Below, piece by piece: positions 1 through 6,132 of a stretch of 14,900 bases of DNA; position 1 is the first letter of the stretch; each line of letters starts with the position of its first letter. This DNA is from JBGTKH01 sp041744735 (GTDB lineage Bacteria; Planctomycetota; Planctomycetia; Pirellulales; Pirellulaceae), in assembly GCA_041744735.1 (NCBI GenBank), contig JBGTKH010000112.1, positions 1 through 14,900 on the forward strand, written 5' to 3'. Under the pieces are notes generated by a model that ran no database searches, was not told the DNA's origin, and saw only the letters and a list, made by a program, of their open reading frames with translations. Both the position numbers and the translations under genes were made by a program.

Positions 1-565
1 GGCGGCGGCGGGCGCGGCTAACAACCGCGTAAAAGTCGCCCGGCGGAAATTCGTCGATCATTGGCATTCGCTGGCCGCCGCGCAGCAAATCAAGTTCCAC
101 CAAGTGCGCCGAACTTTGCAGCACTTCGTCGCGTTTTGCCAAGTACTCACGGCGGCCATCGCTACCCGGCCGCTTGTTGCTCGGCGAAAGCACTTCGATC
201 ACCGTAACGACCTGCATGGTTTCCCGCTCGCGGATCGTCAAGTACGCCTCACTCATTTCTTCCGGCATGGCCAGCGTGCATTCCACCGGGGCGAGTTCGG
301 TTTCAACGATCGTCGCGGTCGCTGCCGAGCCTTCGTCTCTTGCGGATCGAACCGCGTCGCGTAACAAGATGACGTCGGGCCGGATCGTGCGGTGTGGCGG
401 GGCGACATCGTGCTCAACGTATACTCGACGCTCGACGCGCACGACGTACCGCGGGCGAACTCGCGGGACCAAGGCACGATGAATCTCTTCAATCAAGTGG
501 TGATGGAAATCCTCCCACTCCGGCCCTTCAATGAACGGATCGACGCCGGGAAATGGTGATGGCAT
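1..565 (-). CDS. DUF4058 family protein, 3' end beyond window
   Basis: The minus strand is open from an ATG at 565 to the window edge, giving 188 residues without the C-terminus. The protein begins MPSPFPGVDPFIEG and continues with HHHLIEEIH, RPRYVVRVERRVYVE, IRPDVILLRD, VIEVLSPSNKRPG, a run like REYLAKRDEVLQSSAHLVEL and DLLRGGQRMP. That is the order of conserved blocks I know from DUF4058 proteins, which are common in planctomycetes and cyanobacteria and are usually about 240-280 residues. The central EVLSPSNK block resembles the core of restriction-like nuclease folds such as Uma2, but no activity is established for the family, so none is assigned. GGAG nine bases before the ATG supports the start. 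The gene follows two small ORFs on the same strand with about 36 bases between, so it may be the last gene of a short transcript. Confidence 0.85.
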   Translation of the reverse strand, partial: MPSPFPGVDPFIEGPEWEDFHHHLIEEIHRALVPRVRPRYVVRVERRVYVEHDVAPPHRTIRPDVILLRDAVRSARDEGSAATATIVETELAPVECTLAMPEEMSEAYLTIRERETMQVVTVIEVLSPSNKRPGSDGRREYLAKRDEVLQSSAHLVELDLLRGGQRMPMIDEFPPGDFYAVVSRARRR

Positions 566-601
566 ACTTTGAATCTCCGTCTGGCGGTGACGTGCTGCCG
601 C

Positions 602-703
602 TCATTTATCATAACCGTTTTCATCGTTGGCTTCCACCGCGATCAGCGCAACGTGTCGCGCAAACTCGGCAATCGTTTGGTCGGACAGCAAATGCGATGT
701 CAT
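602..703 (-). CDS. Small ORF, 33 residues, unknown
   Basis: This short minus-strand ORF starts at the ATG at 703 and ends with TGA at 602. It encodes an acidic, mostly helical-looking peptide beginning MTSHLLSDQTIAEFARH and ending ANDENGYDK. GAGGAAA lies a few bases upstream as a plausible ribosome site, and the ATG overlaps the TGA of the preceding 49-residue ORF as ATGA, a typical sign of translational coupling. The frame stays open upstream to 880, but the extra sequence is Arg/Cys-rich and looks like a shadow of the neighbouring frame, so the short version is preferred. No family recognised. It may be real because of its position between two same-strand coding frames, but a peptide this short can also be chance. 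Confidence 0.4.
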   Translation of the reverse strand: MTSHLLSDQTIAEFARHVALIAVEANDENGYDK

Positions 704-849
704 CGCCGCATTTCCTCGATAGTATAATGCGAAGCAGCCGCTTCGCCGCAGCAATCGCCGCGCATGATGCAGACGGAGCACTGCTTGCCATCCTCGCCCC
801 ACGCAACAAGCACACACTCGGGCCGAGCCGCGTGTTTCCCGCAGGACAC
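700..849 (-). CDS. Small Cys-rich ORF, 49 residues, unknown
   Basis: A minus-strand frame with a GTG start at 849 and TGA at 700 encodes 49 residues. It starts MSCGKHAARPECVLVAWG and later carries CSVC and GDCCGE, with six cysteines (3, 12, 24, 27, 33, 34) and one histidine (6). The spacing could suit a small zinc site (CGKH...C...CxxC), but this is inference. The amino-acid mix looks more natural than the overlapping Arg-rich frames, and about 70 percent of codons end in G or C. The in-frame stop just upstream limits the start to this GTG or an even weaker codon; AAGGGG lies about 11 bases before it. It overlaps the next ORF as ATGA, and DUF4058 lies downstream. No family recognised. Confidence 0.42.
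   Translation of the reverse strand: MSCGKHAARPECVLVAWGEDGKQCSVCIMRGDCCGEAAASHYTIEEMRR
729..746. repeat. Short perfect hairpin inside small ORF
   Basis: GCGAAGC and GCTTCGC form a 7-bp stem with a four-base loop. It lies within the 49-residue ORF, about 26 bases before the start of the 33-residue ORF, so in RNA it could affect translation of the second ORF. No U-run follows on either strand, so it does not look like an intrinsic terminator. Confidence 0.35.
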
Positions 850-940
850 GACACCTAAGACCCCTTGACGGACACCTCATAAAAGCGCCGTTATAAAACG
901 CGGTGTTGTGCGGTCACTGAATTGGTCGAGTTGCAGCCCT

Positions 941-968
941 TTGCTGGTTTGTTCGAGGTTTTTATAAT
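941..968 (+). promoter_or_regulatory. Candidate promoter of mqnA
   Basis: TTGCTG at 941-946 and TATAAT at 963-968 are separated by 16 bases, a good match to a sigma-70 type promoter. It lies about 75 bases before the mqnA ATG at 1043. This rests on consensus matching alone; planctomycete promoters are little characterised. Confidence 0.45.
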
Positions 969-1042
969 TCGGCGACTTGAACTTGTCGGCGAACGAAGCG
1001 ACCGCGGCTGCTGGACGTGTGAGCTGCAGAGGAACAATCGTC

Positions 1043-1855
1043 ATGGATCAACGACACGACACGAAATTGCGGATCGGAGCCGTCTCGTATCTCAATACGA
1101 AGCCGCTGGTGTATCGGCTCGACGAGTTGGCTCCTTGGGCGGAGATTGTTTACGATCTGCCGAGCCGTTTGGCGGATGGCTTGTCGGCGGGCCGGTTGGA
1201 CGTGGCTCTGATTCCGTCCATCGAGTTTTTTCAGGATCCCACATACACCATCGTCTCGGACGCCTGCATCGGCTGCCGCGGGCCGGTGTTGAGCGTCAAA
1301 CTGCTCAGCCGGCGGCCGATCGAAAAGATTCGCTCGTTGGCATTGGACGAAGGATCGCGCACCAGCGTCGCGCTCGTGCAAATCCTGCTGCAACAACGAT
1401 TCGGCATTCGGCCGCAGCTCGAGCCGCTTCCGATCGGCGCCCGTGTGCAGGATACGGCGGCCGATGCGATTCTGTTGATCGGCGATCGCGCGATCCATCC
1501 GCCGGCCGATGCGTTTGTGGCCGAGTGGGACTTAGGGGATCAATGGTGCCGCTGGGCCGAATTGCCGTTTGTGTTTGCGATGTGGGTGGCTCGGGCTGGC
1601 GCAGATCTTCAGGGAGTTGATGCGGCGCTCAGTGAGGCCCGTGACGCCGGCGTGGCAAACTTGGAAGCGATCGCCCGCGCGGAAGCGGACAAAGTCGGCC
1701 TGACTTACGAGCGGTGCCTGTCGTATCTGCGCGATAACCTGTATTTTTACTTCGGCGAGCGCGAACAACGCGGTTTGGAATTGTTCTATCGCCACGCGGC
1801 CGAGTTGGGCTTCGCACCGACGGGGTATCAACCAATCGATTGTTCCAGGGGGTAG
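1043..1855 (+). CDS. mqnA: Chorismate dehydratase MqnA (futalosine pathway)
   Basis: This is the first enzyme of the futalosine route to menaquinone; it dehydrates chorismate to 3-enolpyruvylbenzoate in the cytoplasm. The 270-residue protein opens with IGAVSYLNTKPLVYRL, the family hallmark, followed by GRLDVALIPSIEFF and a CIGCRGPVLSVKLLS block. It has the two-lobed binding-protein-like fold of the family and a normal length. A longer frame starts at 977, but the ATG at 1043 fits the family N-terminus and has GAGG ten bases upstream, so it is chosen. The last codons run directly into a palindromic repeat whose TAG is the stop codon, so the C-terminal residues may have been set by that insertion. 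mqnC follows 96 bases downstream on the same strand, making a two-gene menaquinone transcript likely. Confidence 0.93.
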   Translation: MDQRHDTKLRIGAVSYLNTKPLVYRLDELAPWAEIVYDLPSRLADGLSAGRLDVALIPSIEFFQDPTYTIVSDACIGCRGPVLSVKLLSRRPIEKIRSLALDEGSRTSVALVQILLQQRFGIRPQLEPLPIGARVQDTAADAILLIGDRAIHPPADAFVAEWDLGDQWCRWAELPFVFAMWVARAGADLQGVDAALSEARDAGVANLEAIARAEADKVGLTYERCLSYLRDNLYFYFGEREQRGLELFYRHAAELGFAPTGYQPIDCSRG

Positions 1856-1929
1856 GACGGATTGCCAATCCGTCCGCAAGTACGCTGGATGCCACGGAAA
1901 GTACAGGACGGATTGGCAATCCGTCCTAC
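1852..1929. repeat. Perfect 24-bp inverted repeat made of two palindromes
   Basis: The arms 1852-1875 and 1906-1929 are exact reverse complements, with a 30-base spacer. Each arm contains its own 21-base palindrome, GGACGGATTG-(C or G)-CAATCCGTCC, at 1855-1875 and 1906-1926. The element can therefore fold as two short hairpins or one long one. The left arm begins GTAGGACGG and its TAG is the mqnA stop codon; the right arm ends 22 bases before the mqnC ATG. From memory, this ACGGATTGGCAATCCGT palindrome is a frequent intergenic repeat in planctomycete genomes, where shadow ORFs carry the string TDWQSVL. No T-run follows either hairpin. Confidence 0.9.
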
Positions 1930-1951
1930 AAGAGATGAGTGACTCAATGCC

Positions 1952-3139
1952 ATGATTGCAAAAGCAAACGGTTCCATTTACAAACTGCTCGACAAAGCTA
2001 TTGCCGGCGAGCGACTAACGCAGGCCGAAGGGCTTGCGCTGTTGGAATCGCATGACCTGGCGGCGCTGGGCCGTGCGGCGGACGCGGTCACTCGGCGGCT
2101 GCATCCGGAAAACTGCCGCACCTATAACATCGACCGTAACATTAACTACACCAACGTCTGCACGGCGGTGTGCGACTTCTGCGCGTTCTATCGCACGCCC
2201 AAGAGCAATGAAGGTTACGTGCTGCCTCGCGAAGTGCTGCTGAAAAAGATCGAAGAGACGGTGGCACTCGGCGGCGATCAGATTCTGATGCAGGGCGGGC
2301 TGCATCCCGATTACGAGCTGGAGTGGTACGAGGAACTGCTGCACGACATCAAGAGCCACTTTCCGCAAGTGAATGTGCACGGCTTCAGCCCGCCGGAGTT
2401 GCATCACTTCACGAAAGTCAGCAAGCTGCCGATTCGCACAGTGCTCGCTCGGTTGAAAGCCGCCGGACTGGGCAGCATTCCGGGCGGCGGCGCCGAGATT
2501 CTGGTAGATCGCGTGCGAGCAGCGATCACGCGCGGCAAGGTAATGACCGGCGACTGGCTGAACGTGATGCGCGTCTGGCACGAATTGGGCGGACGCAGCA
2601 CGGCCACGATGATGTTCGGCCACGTCGAAACATTGGCTGAGCGTATCGAGCACCTCGATCGGCTGCGCCAGCTTCAAGACGAAACGGGCGGCTTCACGGC
2701 GTTCATCTGTTGGACGTTTCAGCCCGAGCACACGGGCATGTCTCAAATCCCACCGGCCGGTTCATTTGAGTATCTGAAAACTCAGGCTATTTCTCGGCTG
2801 TACGTGGATAACATCCCCAACATTCAATCAAGCTGGGTCACGCAAGGACTGAAGATCGGCCAGCTTGCGATGCTGTTTGGCGCGAATGACATGGGCAGCT
2901 TGATGATCGAAGAGAACGTCGTGGCGGAAGCCGGCACCGTGCATTTTTTAACTCTCGACCAAATCCGCGACGCGATCTCAGAACTGGGCTTTGTGCCGCG
3001 CCAACGCAATGTCTTTTACGAGTTAGTCCACACCCAGCGAGAGCAGTTTGCCATCGAGGCAAATCGGATGCGAAAACCGGGCGAGGTCCATCAACTTTCC
3101 ATCGCGAAAATGCCGGAGCAATTAGCAACGGATGCATGA
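1952..3139 (+). CDS. mqnC: Cyclic dehypoxanthinyl futalosine synthase MqnC
   Basis: A radical SAM enzyme that cyclises dehypoxanthinyl futalosine in menaquinone synthesis. The 395-residue protein has the family's N-terminal helical stretch (GERLTQAEGLALLES), then NINYTNVC and the cluster motif CTAVCDFC with cysteines at 70, 74 and 77 (CX3CX2C). Further MqnC/MqnE-type blocks are LMQGGLHPDYELEWYEELL, VHGFSPPEL, IPGGGAEIL and TMMFGHVET, with MGSLMIEENVVAEAG near the C-terminus. The HPD and the synthase-type ending fit MqnC better than MqnE. The length is slightly above the usual range. The ATG at 1952 has only a weak ribosome site; an ATG a few bases upstream is out of frame and stops at once. 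It is separated from mqnA by the inverted repeat and is probably read with it. Confidence 0.93.
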   Translation: MIAKANGSIYKLLDKAIAGERLTQAEGLALLESHDLAALGRAADAVTRRLHPENCRTYNIDRNINYTNVCTAVCDFCAFYRTPKSNEGYVLPREVLLKKIEETVALGGDQILMQGGLHPDYELEWYEELLHDIKSHFPQVNVHGFSPPELHHFTKVSKLPIRTVLARLKAAGLGSIPGGGAEILVDRVRAAITRGKVMTGDWLNVMRVWHELGGRSTATMMFGHVETLAERIEHLDRLRQLQDETGGFTAFICWTFQPEHTGMSQIPPAGSFEYLKTQAISRLYVDNIPNIQSSWVTQGLKIGQLAMLFGANDMGSLMIEENVVAEAGTVHFLTLDQIRDAISELGFVPRQRNVFYELVHTQREQFAIEANRMRKPGEVHQLSIAKMPEQLATDA

Positions 3140-3272
3140 TCGTTAGGCAGATTTTCTGCGCTGGGACTCCATTGGGAGTTCCTCCGAATAGCCGTAAATG
3201 ACAGCCTCGCTTGGATTTGCGGTACATTCCGAGGCCCCAGAGAATTCGGCATAATTGTTGCCATATTTGCGG

Positions 3273-3300
3273 TTGACAAACCTCGATTGTGTAGTACGAT
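3273..3300 (+). promoter_or_regulatory. Candidate promoter, consensus -35
   Basis: TTGACA at 3273-3278 matches the -35 consensus exactly, and TACGAT at 3295-3300 lies after 16 bases as a moderate -10. The next plus-strand gene is the lipoprotein at 3582, so transcription from here would give a leader of roughly 275 bases. Confidence 0.5.
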
Positions 3301-3487
3301 GTTTGTTCCTGCCCGCCGTTGTCGCTGCATTACAACCTGCCTAAGACAACAGCTCACCAACTTTGCCTGCGGCGTTTGCGGAATGGGTCTTCAAGCCACC
3401 ACGAAACTAGTTCGTTGTTGCTGAATACCGCTGTCCGCTTACCGACTTCACAAAGCTCTGGCGCAATCAACCGGTCAGTGTGTCGTA

Positions 3488-3508
3488 CGCGTTTCAGGAT
3501 GAAACGCG
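3488..3508 (+). promoter_or_regulatory. Perfect leader hairpin with GGA triloop
   Basis: CGCGTTTCA and TGAAACGCG pair as a perfect 9-bp stem closing a GGA loop. It lies about 75 bases before the lipoprotein start, in its presumed leader. A GGA in a hairpin loop is the core of CsrA/RsmA binding sites, but the flanking bases match that consensus poorly, so a regulator is not assigned. Confidence 0.45.
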
Positions 3509-3581
3509 CCCTCCACATGCATGGATGCCGGCAATCTAATCGTTTCAAATCTGTATTTCCGTTTCGTGAAAGGATGTTTTG

Positions 3582-5051
3582 ATGAAGAAGAGTCTACGAG
3601 TCTGTGCACTGTTTTTGGGTGTGGGTGCGTTTTCAATCGCCGGCTGCGGACAAAGCAGCGACCCCAGTCCTGCGGCATCGCCGGCCGAGAGCGCGGCGAC
3701 GCCCGTAACCGTCAACAAACCGGTCATTGAAGAGCCCGTGGCGACCCCGGCCGAAGACGCCGGTTCCATCGTCGAAGCGCCGGCGATTAGTGAGCCTGTT
3801 ATCGAACCGCAACCGGAAGAGAATCTTTTCGGCGCGCCCGCTGCCGAGGCACCGGCCACCAACGACCTCTTCGGTACACCGGCGGCTGAAGTTCCCAGCG
3901 CCGAGTCGCCGTTGTCCGTTGAACCAGTGACCGAAGAGCCGGCCAGTGAAGTTCCGGCGACCGACGTTCCCGCGACGGAAGAACCCGCGGCTGACGATCT
4001 GTTTGGCAACCCGGCTCCTGCGGCTCCGGCGAGCGACGACCTGTTGAGCGCTCCGGCCAGCGAAGAACCGGCGACCGACGCTCCGGCGACGGAAGAACCG
4101 GCCGCTGACGACCTGTTCGGCGCCCCAGCCAGTGAAGAACCGGCGACCGACGCTCCTGTGACGGCAGAACCCGCCGCCGAACAACCGGCGGCTGACGATC
4201 TCTTTGGCACACCGGCTCCTGAGGCTCCGGCCAGCGACGACCTGTTCGGCGCCCCATCCAGTGACGAACCCAGCGCCGAAATCCCGGCCGAAGCGACGAC
4301 GGAAGAACCCGCCAGCGAAGAGCCGTTGACCGACGCTCCGGCAACGGAAGAACCGGCCCCTGAGGCACCGGCGAGCGACGATCTGTTCGGCGCACCAGCC
4401 AGCGAACCAGCGACGGACGCTCCGGCGACGGAAGAACCTGTCGCTGAACAACCGGCGACTGACGATCTGTTTGGTAACCCAGCTCCTGCTGCTCCGGCCA
4501 GCGACGACCTGTTCGGCGCCCCGGCCAGTGAAGAGCCGAGCACCGAGATCCCGGCCGAAGCGACGACTGAAGAACCCGCCACCGAAGTGCCGCTGACCGA
4601 CGCTCCGGCATCGGAAGAACCGGCCGCTGAGGCACCGGCGAGCGACGATCTGTTTGGCACGCCCGCTCCTTCTGCTCCCGCGAGCGACGATCTGTTTGGC
4701 GCACCGGCCAGCGAAGAGCCGGTGACGAGCGCTCCCGCGACGGAGGAACCCGCGGCCGAGCAGCCGGCGACCGAAGTACCGTCTAGTGAAGTACCCGTCG
4801 TGGATGCTCCGGCAACGGAAGATGCCTTCGCGGAAGAGCCGGCGACCGAGAAATCGGCTCTTCGGATGTGGACCGATGCGACCGGCAAGTTTCAAATCGA
4901 AGCCGAATTCGTCGAGGTCAAAGATGGCGCGATTCGCTTGAAGAAGACGGACGGCCAATTCTGCTTTATCCTGCTCGATAAGCTCAGCGACGCGGACCAA
5001 GAACTGGTCAAAGAGCTGGCGGCGGAAACGATTCAGGAATCCGGCAACTAG
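3582..5051 (+). CDS. Lipoprotein with DDLFG repeats and SHD1 domain
   Basis: The 489-residue protein starts MKKSLRVCALFLGVGAF and has a lipobox IAGC with the lipidated cysteine at 22, followed by Gly, so it is probably anchored at the periplasmic or outer face of a membrane. Residues about 30-425 are a low-complexity Ala/Pro/Glu/Thr/Ser tether. In it LFG recurs eleven times, mostly as DDLFG followed by A, T or N and then P, plus one variant DDLLS. Residues about 428-482 (MWTDATGKFQIEAEF... LLDKLSDADQELV) match SHD1, known from yeast Sla1 and abundant in planctomycetes. The tether is probably extended and unfolded, presenting SHD1 away from the membrane; partner unknown. A TTG at 3579 also opens the frame, but the ATG at 3582 lies eight bases after AAGGA and is preferred. 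The repeats keep long antisense frames open by chance. Confidence 0.85.
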   Translation: MKKSLRVCALFLGVGAFSIAGCGQSSDPSPAASPAESAATPVTVNKPVIEEPVATPAEDAGSIVEAPAISEPVIEPQPEENLFGAPAAEAPATNDLFGTPAAEVPSAESPLSVEPVTEEPASEVPATDVPATEEPAADDLFGNPAPAAPASDDLLSAPASEEPATDAPATEEPAADDLFGAPASEEPATDAPVTAEPAAEQPAADDLFGTPAPEAPASDDLFGAPSSDEPSAEIPAEATTEEPASEEPLTDAPATEEPAPEAPASDDLFGAPASEPATDAPATEEPVAEQPATDDLFGNPAPAAPASDDLFGAPASEEPSTEIPAEATTEEPATEVPLTDAPASEEPAAEAPASDDLFGTPAPSAPASDDLFGAPASEEPVTSAPATEEPAAEQPATEVPSSEVPVVDAPATEDAFAEEPATEKSALRMWTDATGKFQIEAEFVEVKDGAIRLKKTDGQFCFILLDKLSDADQELVKELAAETIQESGN

Positions 5052-5171
5052 CCGAAGGGCGCAAGCCCTCGGGTTCCCGCGCTAAAAAATCGCGGAAGCC
5101 CTAACAACGGCTCTCTTTCGAGAGCGTAACTCAACCGCAGCGAGGATCCGGTGCTCGCCACCGGGTCCTCG
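5052..5171. repeat. Cluster of four hairpins after lipoprotein gene
   Basis: Four hairpins lie in 120 bases. First, 5052-5072: CCGAAGGGC and GCCCTCGG around a GCAA loop, with one bulged A, starting directly after the stop codon. Second, 5077-5095: CCGCG and CGCGG around an A-rich nine-base loop. Third, 5110-5125: GCTCTC and GAGAGC around TTTC. Fourth, 5141-5171: a 13-bp stem with one G-T pair, CGAGGATCCGGTG against CACCGGGTCCTCG, around CTCGC. From memory the first two resemble a planctomycete intergenic repeat. None has a following T-run, so it is not a classical terminator; it may be a composite repeat, a 3'-end stabiliser or a leader for the FHA gene at 5233. Confidence 0.75.
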
Positions 5172-5232
5172 GCCTGCGAGGGTTGCACTGAGAGACTATT
5201 GAGTCCGTCCGTGTAAGGGGTTGGCAACGAAG

Positions 5233-5628
5233 ATGAAAAACACACTGGTAATTGACAACTCGGAGATTCTTGAAACGAGATTCGTGCTCGAGCGGTTGCC
5301 GGTGATCATTGGCCGAGATTCAGCGGCCGACATCCGCATCGAGGATCGCTGGATGAGCCGCCGCAACTGTGAGATTTTTGAGGAAGACGGTGGTTTGTTC
5401 GTGCGTGACCTGAATTCAAGCAACGGCACCTTGGTCAACGGCCGGCACGTCACGCAGTCGGCGATCACGCCCGGCGACACGTTGACCGTGGGCATGTCCA
5501 CGTTTGTGTTGTCAGATGAGGGCTGTGAGGCCGAAGCCGCCATGGGCCGCTCGACGCTCGTACTGCGGTGCGACGCTGCGGTGGCATGGAATTCGGCCGG
5601 TGACGTCCGCCGGGAAAAGCCGCGATAG
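5233..5628 (+). CDS. Small FHA-domain protein
   Basis: A 131-residue protein made almost wholly of one forkhead-associated domain, a phosphothreonine-peptide binding fold used in Ser/Thr kinase signalling. Visible landmarks are VIIGRDSAADIRI (G27, R28), WMSRRNCEIF (S42, R43) and RDLNSSNGTLVNG (N64, G65). The usual SRxH is SRRN here, with Asn45 where His is typical, so the phosphopeptide loop may be altered although Arg28, Ser42 and Asn64 remain. The tail after about residue 97 looks unstructured. A TTG at 5221 opens the frame four codons earlier, but AAGGGG would touch it; the ATG at 5233, 12 bases after AAGGGG, is preferred. It stands alone, with no kinase next to it. The 3' side is filled with repeats. 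Confidence 0.85.
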   Translation: MKNTLVIDNSEILETRFVLERLPVIIGRDSAADIRIEDRWMSRRNCEIFEEDGGLFVRDLNSSNGTLVNGRHVTQSAITPGDTLTVGMSTFVLSDEGCEAEAAMGRSTLVLRCDAAVAWNSAGDVRREKPR

Positions 5629-5663
5629 TTCGCATTTCGATAATGCCTTGTGCACCCTCAGCC

Positions 5664-5820
5664 GTGCATTGAGGGGTAGCCGAAGTCGCCAGACTTTGGC
5701 GGTTACAGCCGATTATTGGCAGCGACGACATCGGTGTGCATTGAGGGGTAGCCGAAGTCGCCAGACTTTGGCCGACTTTGGCCGGACCTCGCAAAACCAA
5801 ACTCTGGCGAGTTCGGCTAC
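5664..5820. repeat. Three copies of a 24-base hairpin repeat
   Basis: A 37-base unit beginning GTGCATTGAGGGGTAGCC is repeated exactly at 5664-5700 and 5736-5772. Its core (GTAGCCGAAGTCGCCAGACT plus TTGG) appears a third time inverted at 5797-5820 with two changes. Each core folds as CCGAAGTC-GCCA-GACTTTGG with one G-T pair. Between copies two and three, GACTTTGGCC is duplicated in tandem at 5764-5783. Upstream, CCCTCA and TGAGGG form a small stem at 5655-5676. The unit resembles a planctomycete dispersed repeat I recall. The block fills the space between the convergent FHA and ACP genes. Confidence 0.88.
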
Positions 5821-5847
5821 ATCGATCAGTTTACGATTGACGGAGCA

Positions 5848-6132
5848 CTAGCCCTTTGGTGAGCGATCGATTAGGTACTGAGCTACCGCGGTGATCGTGG
5901 GCGACTCTTCGACCCAGCGTTCCAAGTTCTCGAACTTCACGTCGAAGCGTTTTTCAAGTTCGGCAAGTAGCTCCATACCTTCTAATGACGAAAGGCCGAC
6001 GCCAGCGGAGAATAGCGGTTCGTCGGCCTTGATCGTGTCGGCCCTCTTGGCCACGCGAAATTTTTCGACTAACAAGGCGCGCAGTTGATCGACGGTTTGC
6101 TGCAATCCAAGCTCTCGGGCGTTCAGTCTCAT
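5848..6132 (-). CDS. Acyl carrier protein with SSL motif
   Basis: A 94-residue acyl carrier or peptidyl carrier protein, which would carry acyl groups on a phosphopantetheine arm in the cytoplasm. It has the expected helices: TVDQLRALLVEKF, then GVGLSSLEGMELLAELEKRFDV, then a C-terminal ITAVAQYLIDR. The attachment serine is most likely Ser49 in LSSLEG; the normal DSL is SSL here, so the residue before the serine is Ser instead of Asp, which may change recognition by the transferase. The minus-strand frame stays open far upstream, but that part is antisense to the ABC ATPase gene; the ATG at 6132 gives the normal ACP length. No synthase, ligase or transferase gene is adjacent, so the pathway is unknown. 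It is a lone gene facing the FHA gene across the repeats. Confidence 0.85.
   Translation of the reverse strand: MRLNARELGLQQTVDQLRALLVEKFRVAKRADTIKADEPLFSAGVGLSSLEGMELLAELEKRFDVKFENLERWVEESPTITAVAQYLIDRSPKG

Larger units (their letters stand above)
3140..3581. other. Intergenic region with hairpins and leader
   Basis: About 440 bases without a convincing gene. Just after mqnC there is a hairpin at 3163-3182 (GGGACTCC against GGGAGTTCC, one G-T pair), preceded by a shorter GCAGA-TTT-TCTGC; neither has a T-run. A strong promoter-like pair lies at 3273-3300. From there to 3581 the sequence is a possible 5' leader of about 275 bases, with a perfect hairpin at 3488-3508. The ORFs here on both strands are short, have poor composition and overlap each other, so I see no protein in it. 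Confidence 0.6.

Noticed and set aside
104..858. Plus-strand frames opposite DUF4058 and the small ORFs
   Set aside because: They are antisense to the DUF4058 reading frame, which has clear family motifs, and have no motifs themselves.
602..880. 92-residue minus-strand frame
   Set aside because: The first part is Arg/Cys-rich and overlaps a more natural frame; only the final 33 residues are kept as a candidate.
922..1620. 232-residue plus-strand frame overlapping mqnA
   Set aside because: Out of frame with MqnA, which is unmistakable; composition is Arg/Gly-rich as expected of a shadow.
3488..3508. CsrA-regulated hairpin
   Set aside because: The GGA loop fits but neighbouring consensus bases do not, and it is far from the ribosome site; kept only as a structural feature.
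3545..5000. Two antisense frames of about 450 residues across the lipoprotein gene, one Gly/Ala/Ser-rich
   Set aside because: They mirror the repetitive codons of the sense gene, which avoid antisense stops. The sense frame has a signal peptide, lipobox and SHD1 domain.
5052..5095. Intrinsic terminator after the lipoprotein gene
   Set aside because: The stems are good but no T-run follows on the plus strand; the A-run lies inside a loop.
5664..5772. Possible CRISPR array
   Set aside because: Only two exact 37-base copies plus an inverted diverged one; spacing and orientation do not fit, and no cas genes are present.
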